This document shows, in pieces, positions 16,885 to 25,693 of a stretch of DNA of 39,712 nucleotides. This DNA is from Fodinibius halophilus (GTDB lineage Bacteria > Bacteroidota > Rhodothermia > Balneolales > Balneolaceae). The translations under genes and the position numbers were made by a program. Under the pieces are notes generated by a model. The model was given only the letters and a program-made list of their open reading frames with translations. It did no database searches and was not told where the DNA came from. How positions within the stretch are numbered: the stretch's first letter is position 1; every line of letters starts with the position of its first letter. Where the stretch lies: assembly GCF_011059105.1 (NCBI RefSeq), contig NZ_JAALLS010000005.1, forward strand, positions 151,939-191,650. The letters run 5' to 3'.

Positions 16885-18183
16885 ATGAAATCACTCTCGG
16901 AACAAGACCCCACTATTTTTGACCTGCTCTCGGAAGAGAAAAAACGCCAAAATAATAATTTAGAACTTATCGCATCCGAAAATTTTGCTTCTCGTGCGGT
17001 CATGGAAGCAATGGGTTCAACCCTTACTAATAAGTATGCCGAAGGGCTGCCGGGCAAACGCTATTATGGAGGCTGTGAAGTTGTTGACAAGGTTGAGAAG
17101 ATAGCTCAAGAACGTGCCAAAGAACTATTTGATGCCGAATGGGTTAATGTACAACCCCATTCCGGTGCCCAAGCCAATGCTGCAGTGTATCTTAGCTTCA
17201 TGGAACCGGGAGAAACATTACTGGGCTTAGATCTTTCACACGGCGGCCACCTTACACATGGATCGCATGTGAACTTTTCCGGAATTCTATACAACTCCGA
17301 GTTCTATGGAGTCGACAAAGAAACCGGCCATATCGACATGGATGAAGTACGAAAAAAGGCAAAAGAGGTACAGCCCAAACTTATTTCCATTGGGGCCTCA
17401 GCTTATCCTCGCGATCTGGATTACAAAGCATTTCGTGAAATTGCCGATGAAGTAGGCGCCTACTTGTGGATGGATATGGCACACACCGCAGGCCTTATTG
17501 CAACAGGATTACTGAATAACCCACTCCCCCACTGTCATGTTGTAACTACCACCACTCATAAAACATTACGCGGCCCTCGTGGTGGTATGATACTATTGGG
17601 AGAAGACGGTAAGAATACTCTGGGTGTTGAAGCACGAAAATCCGGACGTACCAAGCAATGGAGCGAAGTATTAGACTCAGCGGTATTCCCCGGAACGCAA
17701 GGCGGTCCCCTGATGCATGTAATAGCAGCAAAAGCCGTTTCTTTTGAAGAGGCCTTACGCGATGATTTTACCGACTACCAAAAGCAAGTTCAGGAGAACA
17801 CTCAGGTGATGGGCGAAACCTTTTCCAAAATGGGATATAACCTGGTAAGCGGTGGAACCGACAACCATCTCATCCTTATCGACCTGCGAAACAAAGGCTT
17901 AACAGGAAAAATAGCCGAAGAATCCCTCGAAGAAGCTAAAATTACACTGAACAAAAACATGGTACCCTTCGATACCGAAAGTCCATTTGTAACTTCCGGT
18001 ATCCGTATAGGATCACCAGCTATGACAACCCGTGGATTTGGGAAAGAAGAGTTTAAGCGCGTTGCCCAGCTTATAGATCAGGTACTACAAGATCCGGAAA
18101 ACGAGGCTGTTATTGAAAAAACGAAGCACGAAGTTGAAGAGATGTGTGATCGTTTCCCACTTTATGATTTTGTAACAGCCTAA
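16885..18183 (+). CDS. glyA: Serine hydroxymethyltransferase
   Basis: A 432-residue PLP enzyme that converts serine and tetrahydrofolate to glycine and 5,10-methylene-tetrahydrofolate, the main source of one-carbon units. Signatures are [53 protein letters not shown] and [16 protein letters not shown], with the PLP lysine at 226. Its length is typical. It is second in an operon with rpiB and converges with tatA (1 bp between the ends), with no room for a terminator between them. Confidence 0.98.
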   Translation: MKSLSEQDPTIFDLLSEEKKRQNNNLELIASENFASRAVMEAMGSTLTNKYAEGLPGKRYYGGCEVVDKVEKIAQERAKELFDAEWVNVQPHSGAQANAAVYLSFMEPGETLLGLDLSHGGHLTHGSHVNFSGILYNSEFYGVDKETGHIDMDEVRKKAKEVQPKLISIGASAYPRDLDYKAFREIADEVGAYLWMDMAHTAGLIATGLLNNPLPHCHVVTTTTHKTLRGPRGGMILLGEDGKNTLGVEARKSGRTKQWSEVLDSAVFPGTQGGPLMHVIAAKAVSFEEALRDDFTDYQKQVQENTQVMGETFSKMGYNLVSGGTDNHLILIDLRNKGLTGKIAEESLEEAKITLNKNMVPFDTESPFVTSGIRIGSPAMTTRGFGKEEFKRVAQLIDQVLQDPENEAVIEKTKHEVEEMCDRFPLYDFVTA

Positions 18184-18184
18184 T

Positions 18185-18370
18185 CTACTTTGTGTGATCT
18201 GTCGATTCTGAGGAATCTTCATCAAGCTCTTTCTCAGAATCTTCAGTCGCATTTCGGAACTCACTTATTCCCTGTCCAATACCGCGGGCTAGCTCAGGTA
18301 TCTTTCTGGCACCAAAGAATAAAATAATTACAACAAGAATGATGAGAATTTCCGGTGCTCCAAAATTCAT
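18185..18370 (-). CDS. tatA: Sec-independent protein translocase subunit TatA
   Basis: A 61-residue TatA/E protein. It has one N-terminal transmembrane helix (about 7-21: EILIILVVIILFFGA), the FG hinge, and an amphipathic helix KIPELARGIGQGISEFR, followed by an acidic tail. It forms the pore-like oligomer of the twin-arginine export system that moves folded proteins across the inner membrane. It is encoded divergently from tatC, about 200 bp away, instead of in one operon. No separate TatB is visible, so this may serve in a TatAC-type system. Confidence 0.93.
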   Translation of the reverse strand: MNFGAPEILIILVVIILFFGARKIPELARGIGQGISEFRNATEDSEKELDEDSSESTDHTK

Positions 18371-18579
18371 GGTAATGTACGTTTACTGAAAATTAAGAGT
18401 TCTTTGACTGTTTTATATAAGTTGCCAGAAAATATTGTCAATTCAAACAAATTCTGCTGATTATCAACTATGTTGAAATCGAAGAATCGATACGGAAAAA
18501 ATAAAAATTATACGCTTTTTTTCTTACATTCATAGTTCTTTTGACCTAATCAATTATTGCAGTGCAGAAACGTGAAATT

Positions 18580-19401
18580 ATGACCGAAGATCCACCGAAG
18601 GCAACATCGCCAAAGGACCGGACCGCCAACATGTCTTTTCTAGACCACCTCGAAGAATTGCGGTGGCGGATCATAAAAGGTCTATCAGGAGTAGGCATTG
18701 GTATTATCATCGCATTCTTTTTAGGAGATTTTCTTGTTGACGAAGTAATGCTTGGGCCTACCCAATCCGACTTTTTTGTTTACAAGCTTCTGGGTATTGA
18801 GGCCATTGACCTCACTATTCAAAGCCGTAAATTACCCGGCCAGTTTTTTACTTACTGGGGTACCCTCATCGTCTTTGGCATTATCGTGGGCTCTCCCCTC
18901 TTTTTCTACCAGGTTTGGTCTTTTGTTGAGCCTGCAATGGACCGGGCTGAGAAGTGGAAATCAGTAGGTCATACTATTTTCATTACTTTCTTCTTTTTGT
19001 TGGGCGTAGCTTTCGGCTATTTCATTCTTGTGCCATTTGCTCTACAGTTTTTTAGTCAGTTTCAAATTTCCGATGCTATCCACAACGATTTCGATATCAA
19101 CGAATACTTTAGCTCATTAACAATGTGGGTGCTCTCCTGTGGGTTCATTTTCCAGTTACCGGTTATTAGCTATTTTTTATCCAAATTTGGACTTCTTACC
19201 CCCGAATTTTTAAAAACCTACCGGCGGCACGCTATTATTACCTGCTTTATCCTTTCAGCTTTCCTGACTCCCCCCGACCCTGTTTCACAGGTTCTTATTG
19301 CGATCCCCCTGATACTACTGTTCCAGCTTTCTATTTGGATTAGCGGCATTGGTGTTAGGAAGCGCAACAAATCACTGGAAAAAGCGTTTGGTAATGGATA
19401 A
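18580..19401 (+). CDS. tatC: Sec-independent protein translocase subunit TatC
   Basis: A 273-residue six-helix inner-membrane protein that recognises twin-arginine signal peptides. The N-terminus has the conserved MSFLDHLEELRWRIIKG. Later come YQVWSFVEPAMDRAEKW, FFLLGVAFGYFILVPFALQFF and the C-terminal FLTPPDPVSQVLIAIPL. I prefer ATG at 18580; an in-frame GTG at 18562 would add six residues. Two loop regions are slightly longer than in E. coli TatC. It is divergent from tatA across the presumed shared promoter region. Confidence 0.95.
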   Translation: MTEDPPKATSPKDRTANMSFLDHLEELRWRIIKGLSGVGIGIIIAFFLGDFLVDEVMLGPTQSDFFVYKLLGIEAIDLTIQSRKLPGQFFTYWGTLIVFGIIVGSPLFFYQVWSFVEPAMDRAEKWKSVGHTIFITFFFLLGVAFGYFILVPFALQFFSQFQISDAIHNDFDINEYFSSLTMWVLSCGFIFQLPVISYFLSKFGLLTPEFLKTYRRHAIITCFILSAFLTPPDPVSQVLIAIPLILLFQLSIWISGIGVRKRNKSLEKAFGNG

Positions 19402-19494
19402 AAAAACTAGAAGATCGCAAGTTTTTTGTTTTTAACTCTTAACAAATGCAGTATTTTTAACTACTTGCATAGTTTTTTGCAGATCCCAATCAAT

Positions 19495-19526
19495 AAAATA
19501 GATTACACCATTTTGTAATCTATTTT
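19495..19526. terminator. Perfect 13-bp inverted repeat between tatC and the FKBP gene
   Basis: AAAATAGATTACA (19495-19507) and TGTAATCTATTTT (19514-19526) are exact inverted repeats with a 6-nt loop. The element lies 93 bp after tatC and 54 bp before the FKBP start. The A/T ends fit a bidirectional terminator, but the stem is AT-rich and there is no T run beyond it, so an operator near the FKBP promoter is an alternative. A weaker AAAAAACT/AGTTTTTT pair at 19401-19427 follows tatC more closely. Confidence 0.5.
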
Positions 19527-19580
19527 CAGAATCGTCACTAAATTAGTTAAATAAAATTCAACGTTACAAAGAAGAATTCA

Positions 19581-20120
19581 ATGCGGTTATTTAATAGAAC
19601 TTTCTTATTGATCACAACATTCTGCGCAATACTTTTTTTACAAGGTTGTGGAGATGAAAAAAATCCGTTCCAGGTAACTTTCAATGCCCCAGAACCATAT
19701 GACCTATCTAAAGCTGATAGTTCCTATACAACGGAAGATGGTTTAAAAGTCTACATTATTAAAGAAGGGGTTGGGGACTTCAAAACGAACATCAAGAGTC
19801 AAATTGCCGTTTATTATACAGGACGTAAAATTGAAAATGGAAGCATAGGTGAGATCTTTGATACCACCTATAAAAATGAAAGAACTACTCCCGGTATTCT
19901 ACGAAATCTGACCCCAACAGACAAAAAAGGACCGAGTGGACCAATATCCCCCCTTATTGAAGGATTTCGAAGAGCTTTACTTGACATGCGCGAAGGCGGA
20001 AAACGAGTAGTCATCATACCGCCTTCCTTGGGTTATGGAGATGCTCAAGAAGGGACAAGTGGCTATAACTTGCGGAATGATACCTTACGTTTTGATATTG
20101 AGCTAGAAGAAATTCTATAA
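19581..20120 (+). CDS. FKBP-type peptidyl-prolyl cis-trans isomerase lipoprotein
   Basis: A 179-residue lipoprotein (LQGC lipobox, Cys23) with one FKBP domain (about 55-179). FKBP signatures are AVYYTGRKIENG, IFDTTY, LIEGFRRALLDMREGGKRVVIIPPSLGYG and the closing LRFDIELEEIL. It would catalyse prolyl isomerisation in the periplasm or at the outer membrane, aiding folding of exported proteins. The sequence before the domain (DLSKADSSYTTEDGLKVYIIKEG) is common in Bacteroidota lipoprotein FKBPs. It meets alr tail to tail with only 1 bp between stop codons. Confidence 0.93.
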   Translation: MRLFNRTFLLITTFCAILFLQGCGDEKNPFQVTFNAPEPYDLSKADSSYTTEDGLKVYIIKEGVGDFKTNIKSQIAVYYTGRKIENGSIGEIFDTTYKNERTTPGILRNLTPTDKKGPSGPISPLIEGFRRALLDMREGGKRVVIIPPSLGYGDAQEGTSGYNLRNDTLRFDIELEEIL

Positions 20121-20121
20121 C

Positions 20122-21186
20122 TCAAGATATATAGGTTCTTGGAATCTTAGGGTTTATACTAGTCAATATTTCATAGGGAATGGTGCCCACCTTTTGGGCC
20201 CATTCCTTTGCTGTATTTCCTTGGAACAACAGTTCAACCTTTTCTCCCACAGAATATTGATCGCTACGTAGGTAGACCATACAAAAATTCATAGTGATAT
20301 TGCCAACAACGTCATACCTTTTTCCCCCAATTAGAACAGTAAGATTGCCCGATAGATTGCGTTTAATACCATCCTCATAACCGACAGGGATAACTCCTAT
20401 ATATCCATCTTGGGGAGCTTGCCACTCGGCACCATAACTAATTGCATCCGTTGCCTGAATCTTTTTCACCTGTACTAACCTGGATTTCCACGTTAGAGCT
20501 GGCTGAATGCCTTCTATAACAGAATCACCCGGTGCATAACCATACATACCAATGCCTAAACGCACCATACTGAACTGGTCAAAATCATAAAAAACAGTTC
20601 CCCCGGTATTGGCAATATGAATCGTTAATTCTTGATTAAGATAAGATCGTATTTTTTTTACCAATTTATATTGCCGAATCACACGCTCTGAACCGGCTGT
20701 ATCGGCCGTAGCAAGATGGCTATAAACCCCGGTACAAAAAAGATCTGCATTGTTATCAACTAGCTCTGCGACTGTTTCCACTTGTTCCGGAAGAAACCCC
20801 AGTCTTCCCATACCGGTATCAAAATTTAAATGATATGAAGTCCCAGCCGGTAGCCAATCAAAGTGTTCGATAGCACTTACTGTAGCTGTTAAATTATGCA
20901 CGCGATATTCTGTCACAAACCTTTTTTCCGGAACGGCAAAAACCAAGATCGGCTTTGATATCCCATGCTCGCGTAATTCAATACCTTCCTCGATATCATT
21001 AACAGCAAAAGCATCAACCTGAGGCTGAATATATTCCGCTACTTCTGTGGCTCCATGTCCATAAGCATCCGCCTTTACAACCCCCATAATCCGAACATTA
21101 TCTTGAACATGGGTACTTAAGGTTTCAATATTTGAACCAATAGTCGAAAGGTTTACACTAACGGTAGAATTTGACTTCTGAATCAT
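20122..21186 (-). CDS. alr: Alanine racemase
   Basis: A 354-residue PLP enzyme making D-alanine for peptidoglycan. It has the PLP lysine K38 in VVKADAYGHG, FDTGMGRLGF, MVRLGIGMYGY, the second catalytic base Y251 in ISYGAEW, and DVVGNITMNFCMVYL near the end. Its length is typical for single-domain Alr. It is the downstream gene of a two-gene unit with the FAD oxidoreductase (8 bp gap). Confidence 0.96.
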   Translation of the reverse strand: MIQKSNSTVSVNLSTIGSNIETLSTHVQDNVRIMGVVKADAYGHGATEVAEYIQPQVDAFAVNDIEEGIELREHGISKPILVFAVPEKRFVTEYRVHNLTATVSAIEHFDWLPAGTSYHLNFDTGMGRLGFLPEQVETVAELVDNNADLFCTGVYSHLATADTAGSERVIRQYKLVKKIRSYLNQELTIHIANTGGTVFYDFDQFSMVRLGIGMYGYAPGDSVIEGIQPALTWKSRLVQVKKIQATDAISYGAEWQAPQDGYIGVIPVGYEDGIKRNLSGNLTVLIGGKRYDVVGNITMNFCMVYLRSDQYSVGEKVELLFQGNTAKEWAQKVGTIPYEILTSINPKIPRTYIS

Positions 21187-21194
21187 AAATCAAT

Positions 21195-22793
21195 TTAAAA
21201 ATTAAACCAGGTTGGCTTTAAATCTTCTAAAATAACTTTAGCGGCATTATAACCTGCTGCGCCAAATACTCCTCCCCCGGGATGACAGGAAGCAGAAGAG
21301 AGATATAAATTATCTATTGGAGTTTTATATTCGCTCATTTCGGGAATAGGACGAAACATAAACATCTGGTCAAAACTCATCTCAACATGCATCACATTTC
21401 CTTTAAGTAGCCCATGCTTGCGTTCAATATCCAATGGCGATTGGATATACCAATCGATGAGCTTACCCTCCATATTGGGAGCATATTTTGTAACTACATC
21501 ATAAATCTTTTGTGCTTCTTGCTCCCGAATATCATCCCAATGTAACCCATTCTGCAATTCATAGGGATGCCACTGGGCCCAGGCAAACAGCGTATGTCCT
21601 CCACTGGGTGCAACATCAGGATCTATATTTGAAAAAGTCATAGCGAGAACAGCCGGATCTTCAGGCGGCTTTTTCTGTAGATAATCTCCAATAGCATTAT
21701 TCATATATTGCACCGAAGGAGCCAAAAGCTGCATCCCGTTGTGTACATATGGATCATCAGGACAGGCCGTATAACGCGGCAACTCTTCAACCGCACAACG
21801 GATTACCATCCCAAAACCATTTCCTACATTGATATTTTCCACCTTCTGATAGGTCGAAGAAGGCAAATAGTCACGTCCTACCAACTTCATCATCGTTGTT
21901 TGCACGTGCGCATTTGAAACTACTGTATCTGCACGATATTCATTATCTGCTGTTTTTACCCCAACAGCGCTACCGTCTTCAATTAGAATACGTTCGACAG
22001 GTGAACCGGTGATAACCTTGCCCCCATGGGCCTCTAAAAAGCTTGCCATTGCCTGTGTCAGCATCCCACTGCCCCCTCTTGGATGCTTGGCCCCACTCTG
22101 GTGTAACATCGACTGCCAGCCGGCAAAATCCCCCGTTGCAGGATGGTCCGGGGTTGGTCCCGACTGAGCTGCAAACCACATAATAGCCGACTTCAAATAA
22201 TCACTTTCAAATGCATCGTCCACAACCTTACCGTAACTACTGAATATTTTTTGCAACCCATTCGCTTGCTCTCCTTTCTCGAACATTGACCCATTGCGTA
22301 TCTGACCTTTGGCCAGCTCGGTAACAATATTTTTACCGCTGGGCGGAACCATAAATGCTTTTAGCACCCCCTCATTAATCCGTCCCCAAAATTTCACAAA
22401 TTGCCGATAATTCTCCACATCTTCGGGAGCAACCTTAGCAATAGAATCGAGCGTCTTTTCAAGATCCTTAAAAAAGTGAATAACCCCTTTTCTATCAGGC
22501 AAAGGGTACGACATAATCGGATCCATCTCAATATAGTCCAGACCGTACTTTTCAAGCTCCAACTCTTCTAAGATACCCGTTTGGTGAATCATTATATGCA
22601 CAGAAGAGCCCACATCCATTCGAAAGCCCCGCGGATATTCTTCGGACTGAAACATGGTTTCGGTACTAACTGCACCTCCCAATTGCTCTTGACGCTCAAC
22701 TACGGTAACAGTATATCCCTCTTTCGCTAAATAACACGCTGTTACCAACCCATTATGGCCAGAACCGACAATGATAATATCCTGTTTAGACAT
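21195..22793 (-). CDS. FAD-dependent oxidoreductase, phytoene desaturase / PYROXD2-like family
   Basis: A 532-residue flavoprotein. It has the N-terminal dinucleotide-binding fold (IIIVGSGHNGLVTACYLAKEG with G10-G12-G15, then VVERQEQLGGAVST) and a C-terminal FAD-closing motif LYLSSASCHPGGGVFGAAGYNAAKVI. Overall it resembles the CrtI/CrtO/PYROXD2 superfamily more than dedicated phytoene desaturases. No carotenoid genes are near, so a carotenoid role is not supported, and the substrate is unknown. It lies 8 bp upstream of alr, presumably in the same transcript, and is divergent from sppA across about 100 bp. Confidence 0.88.
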   Translation of the reverse strand: MSKQDIIIVGSGHNGLVTACYLAKEGYTVTVVERQEQLGGAVSTETMFQSEEYPRGFRMDVGSSVHIMIHQTGILEELELEKYGLDYIEMDPIMSYPLPDRKGVIHFFKDLEKTLDSIAKVAPEDVENYRQFVKFWGRINEGVLKAFMVPPSGKNIVTELAKGQIRNGSMFEKGEQANGLQKIFSSYGKVVDDAFESDYLKSAIMWFAAQSGPTPDHPATGDFAGWQSMLHQSGAKHPRGGSGMLTQAMASFLEAHGGKVITGSPVERILIEDGSAVGVKTADNEYRADTVVSNAHVQTTMMKLVGRDYLPSSTYQKVENINVGNGFGMVIRCAVEELPRYTACPDDPYVHNGMQLLAPSVQYMNNAIGDYLQKKPPEDPAVLAMTFSNIDPDVAPSGGHTLFAWAQWHPYELQNGLHWDDIREQEAQKIYDVVTKYAPNMEGKLIDWYIQSPLDIERKHGLLKGNVMHVEMSFDQMFMFRPIPEMSEYKTPIDNLYLSSASCHPGGGVFGAAGYNAAKVILEDLKPTWFNF

Positions 22794-22897
22794 TGTTTAT
22801 ATTGCTCACTTTTAATAACATATTGAAAGATTTAACGTAACCTTGGTCTAACATGACTTTAGGTCATTTAATTCTGAACAATTCTTAGACACTCATC

Positions 22898-24688
22898 ATG
22901 AAATTTTTTAAGACGCTTATTGCTTCAACCCTTGGAATACTCCTTGCATTCGTTCTCATATTCTTTATTGGGTTAATTACAATATCCAGTACCGCCGAAG
23001 AACCCGAACCTTATATTAGAAGCAACTCGGTTTTAAAAATTTCTATGAGCGGGGCTCTGCCTACCAAGACTTCTTCCAATCCTATTGACGAGCTCATGAA
23101 TCCAGAGCGGAATAATAAGGTGTCCCTTGAAACATTAAAAGAAAATTTGTCAAAAGCTGAAGCCCATGATAACATTGCCGGTGTTTGGTTAGAAATCGAT
23201 TTTATGGGCGAAGGATGGGCAAACCTTCAAGAAGCTCATAAGATGATTCGATCATTTCGAGACAGTTCGGATAAATTTGTGTACGCCAGCACAAACGACA
23301 TCGGATATAATGAAAAAGGATATTACCTGGCAACCGCTGCCGACTCGGTCTTTTCTCCCCCGGAATCTTTCTTTGAGTTCGATGGCTTTTTCAGCCAAGT
23401 TACGTTCTATGACGGTGCTTTTGAGAAGCTTGGTATTGAAACAGAAATTACCCGGCATGGTAAATATAAGGGAGCAGTAGAGCCCTACTACCGCAAAGAG
23501 ATGTCCGAAGAGAATGAGTATCAGATGAGCCAAATTATTGGGCAGGTAAGTCAAACATTTTTAAGTGCTACAAGTAGTAAAAGCGGGAAATCTATTCCCC
23601 AGCTCAATGAACTCTTGAATGGCACTCCTACCCTTACCGCACAGTTTGGATATGAACAACAGTTTATTGATTCGCTGATGTACCCTGATGAAGTTGAGAC
23701 CCATATCAAAAAACAGATCGGTGTTAAAGAAAGTAGTTCTTTGCAGACCGTATCCAACAGCAGGTATGCGAAGGTATCAAAATCATCTGCAGGTATTAGC
23801 TCCTCCTCAACTTCTAATAAAATTGCTGTCATTCACGCTAATGGACCTATTGTCCCCAATACTTTCTCTGATTCTCCTTTCGGTAACCAGGATTTAATAA
23901 CCACTGACTTTTTCCAAGAACAGCTCAAAGATATTCGCGATGACGATGACGTAAAAGCACTTGTGGTTCGTATTAGCAGCCCCGGTGGTTCAGGAAGTAC
24001 TTCTGATCTTATTTGGCGCATGTTAAAAGAGACTCAAAAAGAAATGCCTGTTATTATCTCGATGGGAAATGTAGCAGCTTCCGGTGGATATTACATAGCT
24101 ATTGCCGGAGATAAAATTGTGGCCGAACCTACTACTATTACCGGCTCTATCGGGGTTTTTGGGACTAAGTTTAATATGAAGCAGCTTTTCAATGATAAGT
24201 TGGGGCTCACTTTTGATGAGGTAAAATCTCATGACCATGCCGATTGGCTTACGCAAACTCGTGAATTCACATCGGCTGAACAAAAAGCCTTTCAACAATA
24301 TATAGACACATTCTACCGTACGTTTGTAAATAAAGTAGCTAAGGGTCGAGATTTATCGTTTGAAGAAGCTGATGAAGTAGCCCAGGGACGTGTATGGACC
24401 GGAGCTGCGGCTCTTGAACAGGGATTGGTAGACGAGCTGGGTGGACTTGACAGAGCCCTGCAGTTGGCGGCCGAGGAGTCTGGTATTGATAATTACTCAC
24501 TGGACCAATATCCCAAACAAAAGTCATTTTATGACGTTCTTATGGGATCGGCAGGTGCACAGGCCAAAGCTATAATCGGCGAACAGTGGTTTACTAACCC
24601 GATGACACAAAAGATGCAGGAACACCTATCAATATTGAAACACCGAGATGCCCTGCTCTTTTTCCCATATGATATTAACATTCAATAA
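22898..24688 (+). CDS. sppA: Signal peptide peptidase SppA, long (67K) type
   Basis: A 596-residue membrane-anchored serine protease with one N-terminal transmembrane helix (about 7-29) and two tandem ClpP/crotonase-like domains. As in E. coli SppA the catalytic dyad is split. Lys191 in KYKGAVEPYYR (N-terminal domain) matches the general-base lysine, and Ser395 in NVAASGGYYIAIAGD (C-terminal domain) matches the nucleophile. It degrades cleaved signal peptides in the inner membrane. The MBL-fold hydrolase gene starts 6 bp after its stop codon, so the two are probably co-transcribed. Confidence 0.95.
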   Translation: MKFFKTLIASTLGILLAFVLIFFIGLITISSTAEEPEPYIRSNSVLKISMSGALPTKTSSNPIDELMNPERNNKVSLETLKENLSKAEAHDNIAGVWLEIDFMGEGWANLQEAHKMIRSFRDSSDKFVYASTNDIGYNEKGYYLATAADSVFSPPESFFEFDGFFSQVTFYDGAFEKLGIETEITRHGKYKGAVEPYYRKEMSEENEYQMSQIIGQVSQTFLSATSSKSGKSIPQLNELLNGTPTLTAQFGYEQQFIDSLMYPDEVETHIKKQIGVKESSSLQTVSNSRYAKVSKSSAGISSSSTSNKIAVIHANGPIVPNTFSDSPFGNQDLITTDFFQEQLKDIRDDDDVKALVVRISSPGGSGSTSDLIWRMLKETQKEMPVIISMGNVAASGGYYIAIAGDKIVAEPTTITGSIGVFGTKFNMKQLFNDKLGLTFDEVKSHDHADWLTQTREFTSAEQKAFQQYIDTFYRTFVNKVAKGRDLSFEEADEVAQGRVWTGAAALEQGLVDELGGLDRALQLAAEESGIDNYSLDQYPKQKSFYDVLMGSAGAQAKAIIGEQWFTNPMTQKMQEHLSILKHRDALLFFPYDINIQ

Positions 24689-24694
24689 AAAAAT

Positions 24695-25552
24695 ATGCAG
24701 ATAGGATCTTATACTGTTGAATTGCTTAGCGAGGGTCGGTTTGAGATCTTCAAGGATGGGCATATCAACAGATCCCTTAATGAGGTGAGCAGCTCATCGG
24801 ATATTGAAAATGCGATTACCCAGACACATCTGGAGGTTGGCATCAATCCGGTACTGCTCCAAAAAGGGGATTATAACATTTTGTTGGATACCGGTTTGGG
24901 ATGGGGACTAGACGCCGGTAGCAGCTATTCTAATATTTCTAATATCTGTACCAACTTGGCCATTTTTGAGCTCACTCCTGAAGATATTACCCACGTATTT
25001 TTAAGTCATCTTCATTACGACCATGTAGCCGGTAGCTCCTACACGGATGAAAACCAACAGACACAGCCTACTTTCCCAAATGCGCAGTATTATGTTCACC
25101 AAAAAGAATGGGAATATGCGCTTAGCCAAGTAGATGTCAATTCAGCATTTTATGATACCAACTATCAACTCGATGAGTTTTATCGGCTGGTCGCAGATGG
25201 ATATATCCACTTTTTAACCGGCCAAACAAATGAAATTATCGATGGGCTGCGGATCATACAAACAGGCGGACATACCCCGGGTCATCAAATTATTAAAATC
25301 AAGAGTGACGGAGAAATTGCCTATTTTCTGGGTGATCTTGTTCCCTCTTCAACACAGTTAAACCACCACAAGGTGAGTACTAAAGATACCAATGAGCTTG
25401 ATGTAAAAAGAGAAAAGGTACATCTACTAAATAAAGCCTACAAAGAAGAGGCCATTCTTCTTTTTTATCACTCTACCTTTGGGCGCGCAGGCCGGCTTAT
25501 ACGGGATGAGGATAAACGATTTATCTTGGGCGACATTCCCTTCAAAGGCTAA
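24695..25552 (+). CDS. MBL-fold metallo-hydrolase
   Basis: A 285-residue metallo-beta-lactamase-fold protein with the zinc motif HLHYDH (H105, H107, D109, H110), the downstream GGHTPGHQI histidine, the Asp in YFLGDLVPS, and a late FYHSTFGRAGR histidine. The layout is typical of soluble dinuclear-zinc hydrolases of the AHL-lactonase/glyoxalase II-like group, but specificity cannot be read from the motifs. It starts 6 bp after sppA and converges with rho across about 140 bp. Confidence 0.88.
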   Translation: MQIGSYTVELLSEGRFEIFKDGHINRSLNEVSSSSDIENAITQTHLEVGINPVLLQKGDYNILLDTGLGWGLDAGSSYSNISNICTNLAIFELTPEDITHVFLSHLHYDHVAGSSYTDENQQTQPTFPNAQYYVHQKEWEYALSQVDVNSAFYDTNYQLDEFYRLVADGYIHFLTGQTNEIIDGLRIIQTGGHTPGHQIIKIKSDGEIAYFLGDLVPSSTQLNHHKVSTKDTNELDVKREKVHLLNKAYKEEAILLFYHSTFGRAGRLIRDEDKRFILGDIPFKG

Positions 25553-25693
25553 CAACAGGCATATGCGACCTCCCTTTTTAACTCCTTGTTGAAGCTTTGC
25601 CCGGCTAGTTTTGAAAGGATACGCCTATATTTTGATCTAATAATAAACAAGGAACTATTACAGACCGATTTAAGCCTGCTATATCCAATCCCT

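Noticed and set aside
21195-22793. Dedicated carotenoid phytoene desaturase
   Set aside because: The superfamily fits, but there is no crtB or other carotenoid gene nearby and the sequence looks closer to PYROXD2/CrtO-like proteins.
24695-25552. Quorum-quenching lactonase
   Set aside because: The HxHxDH motif is shared by many metallo-hydrolases; nothing in the sequence or context supports lactone hydrolysis specifically.
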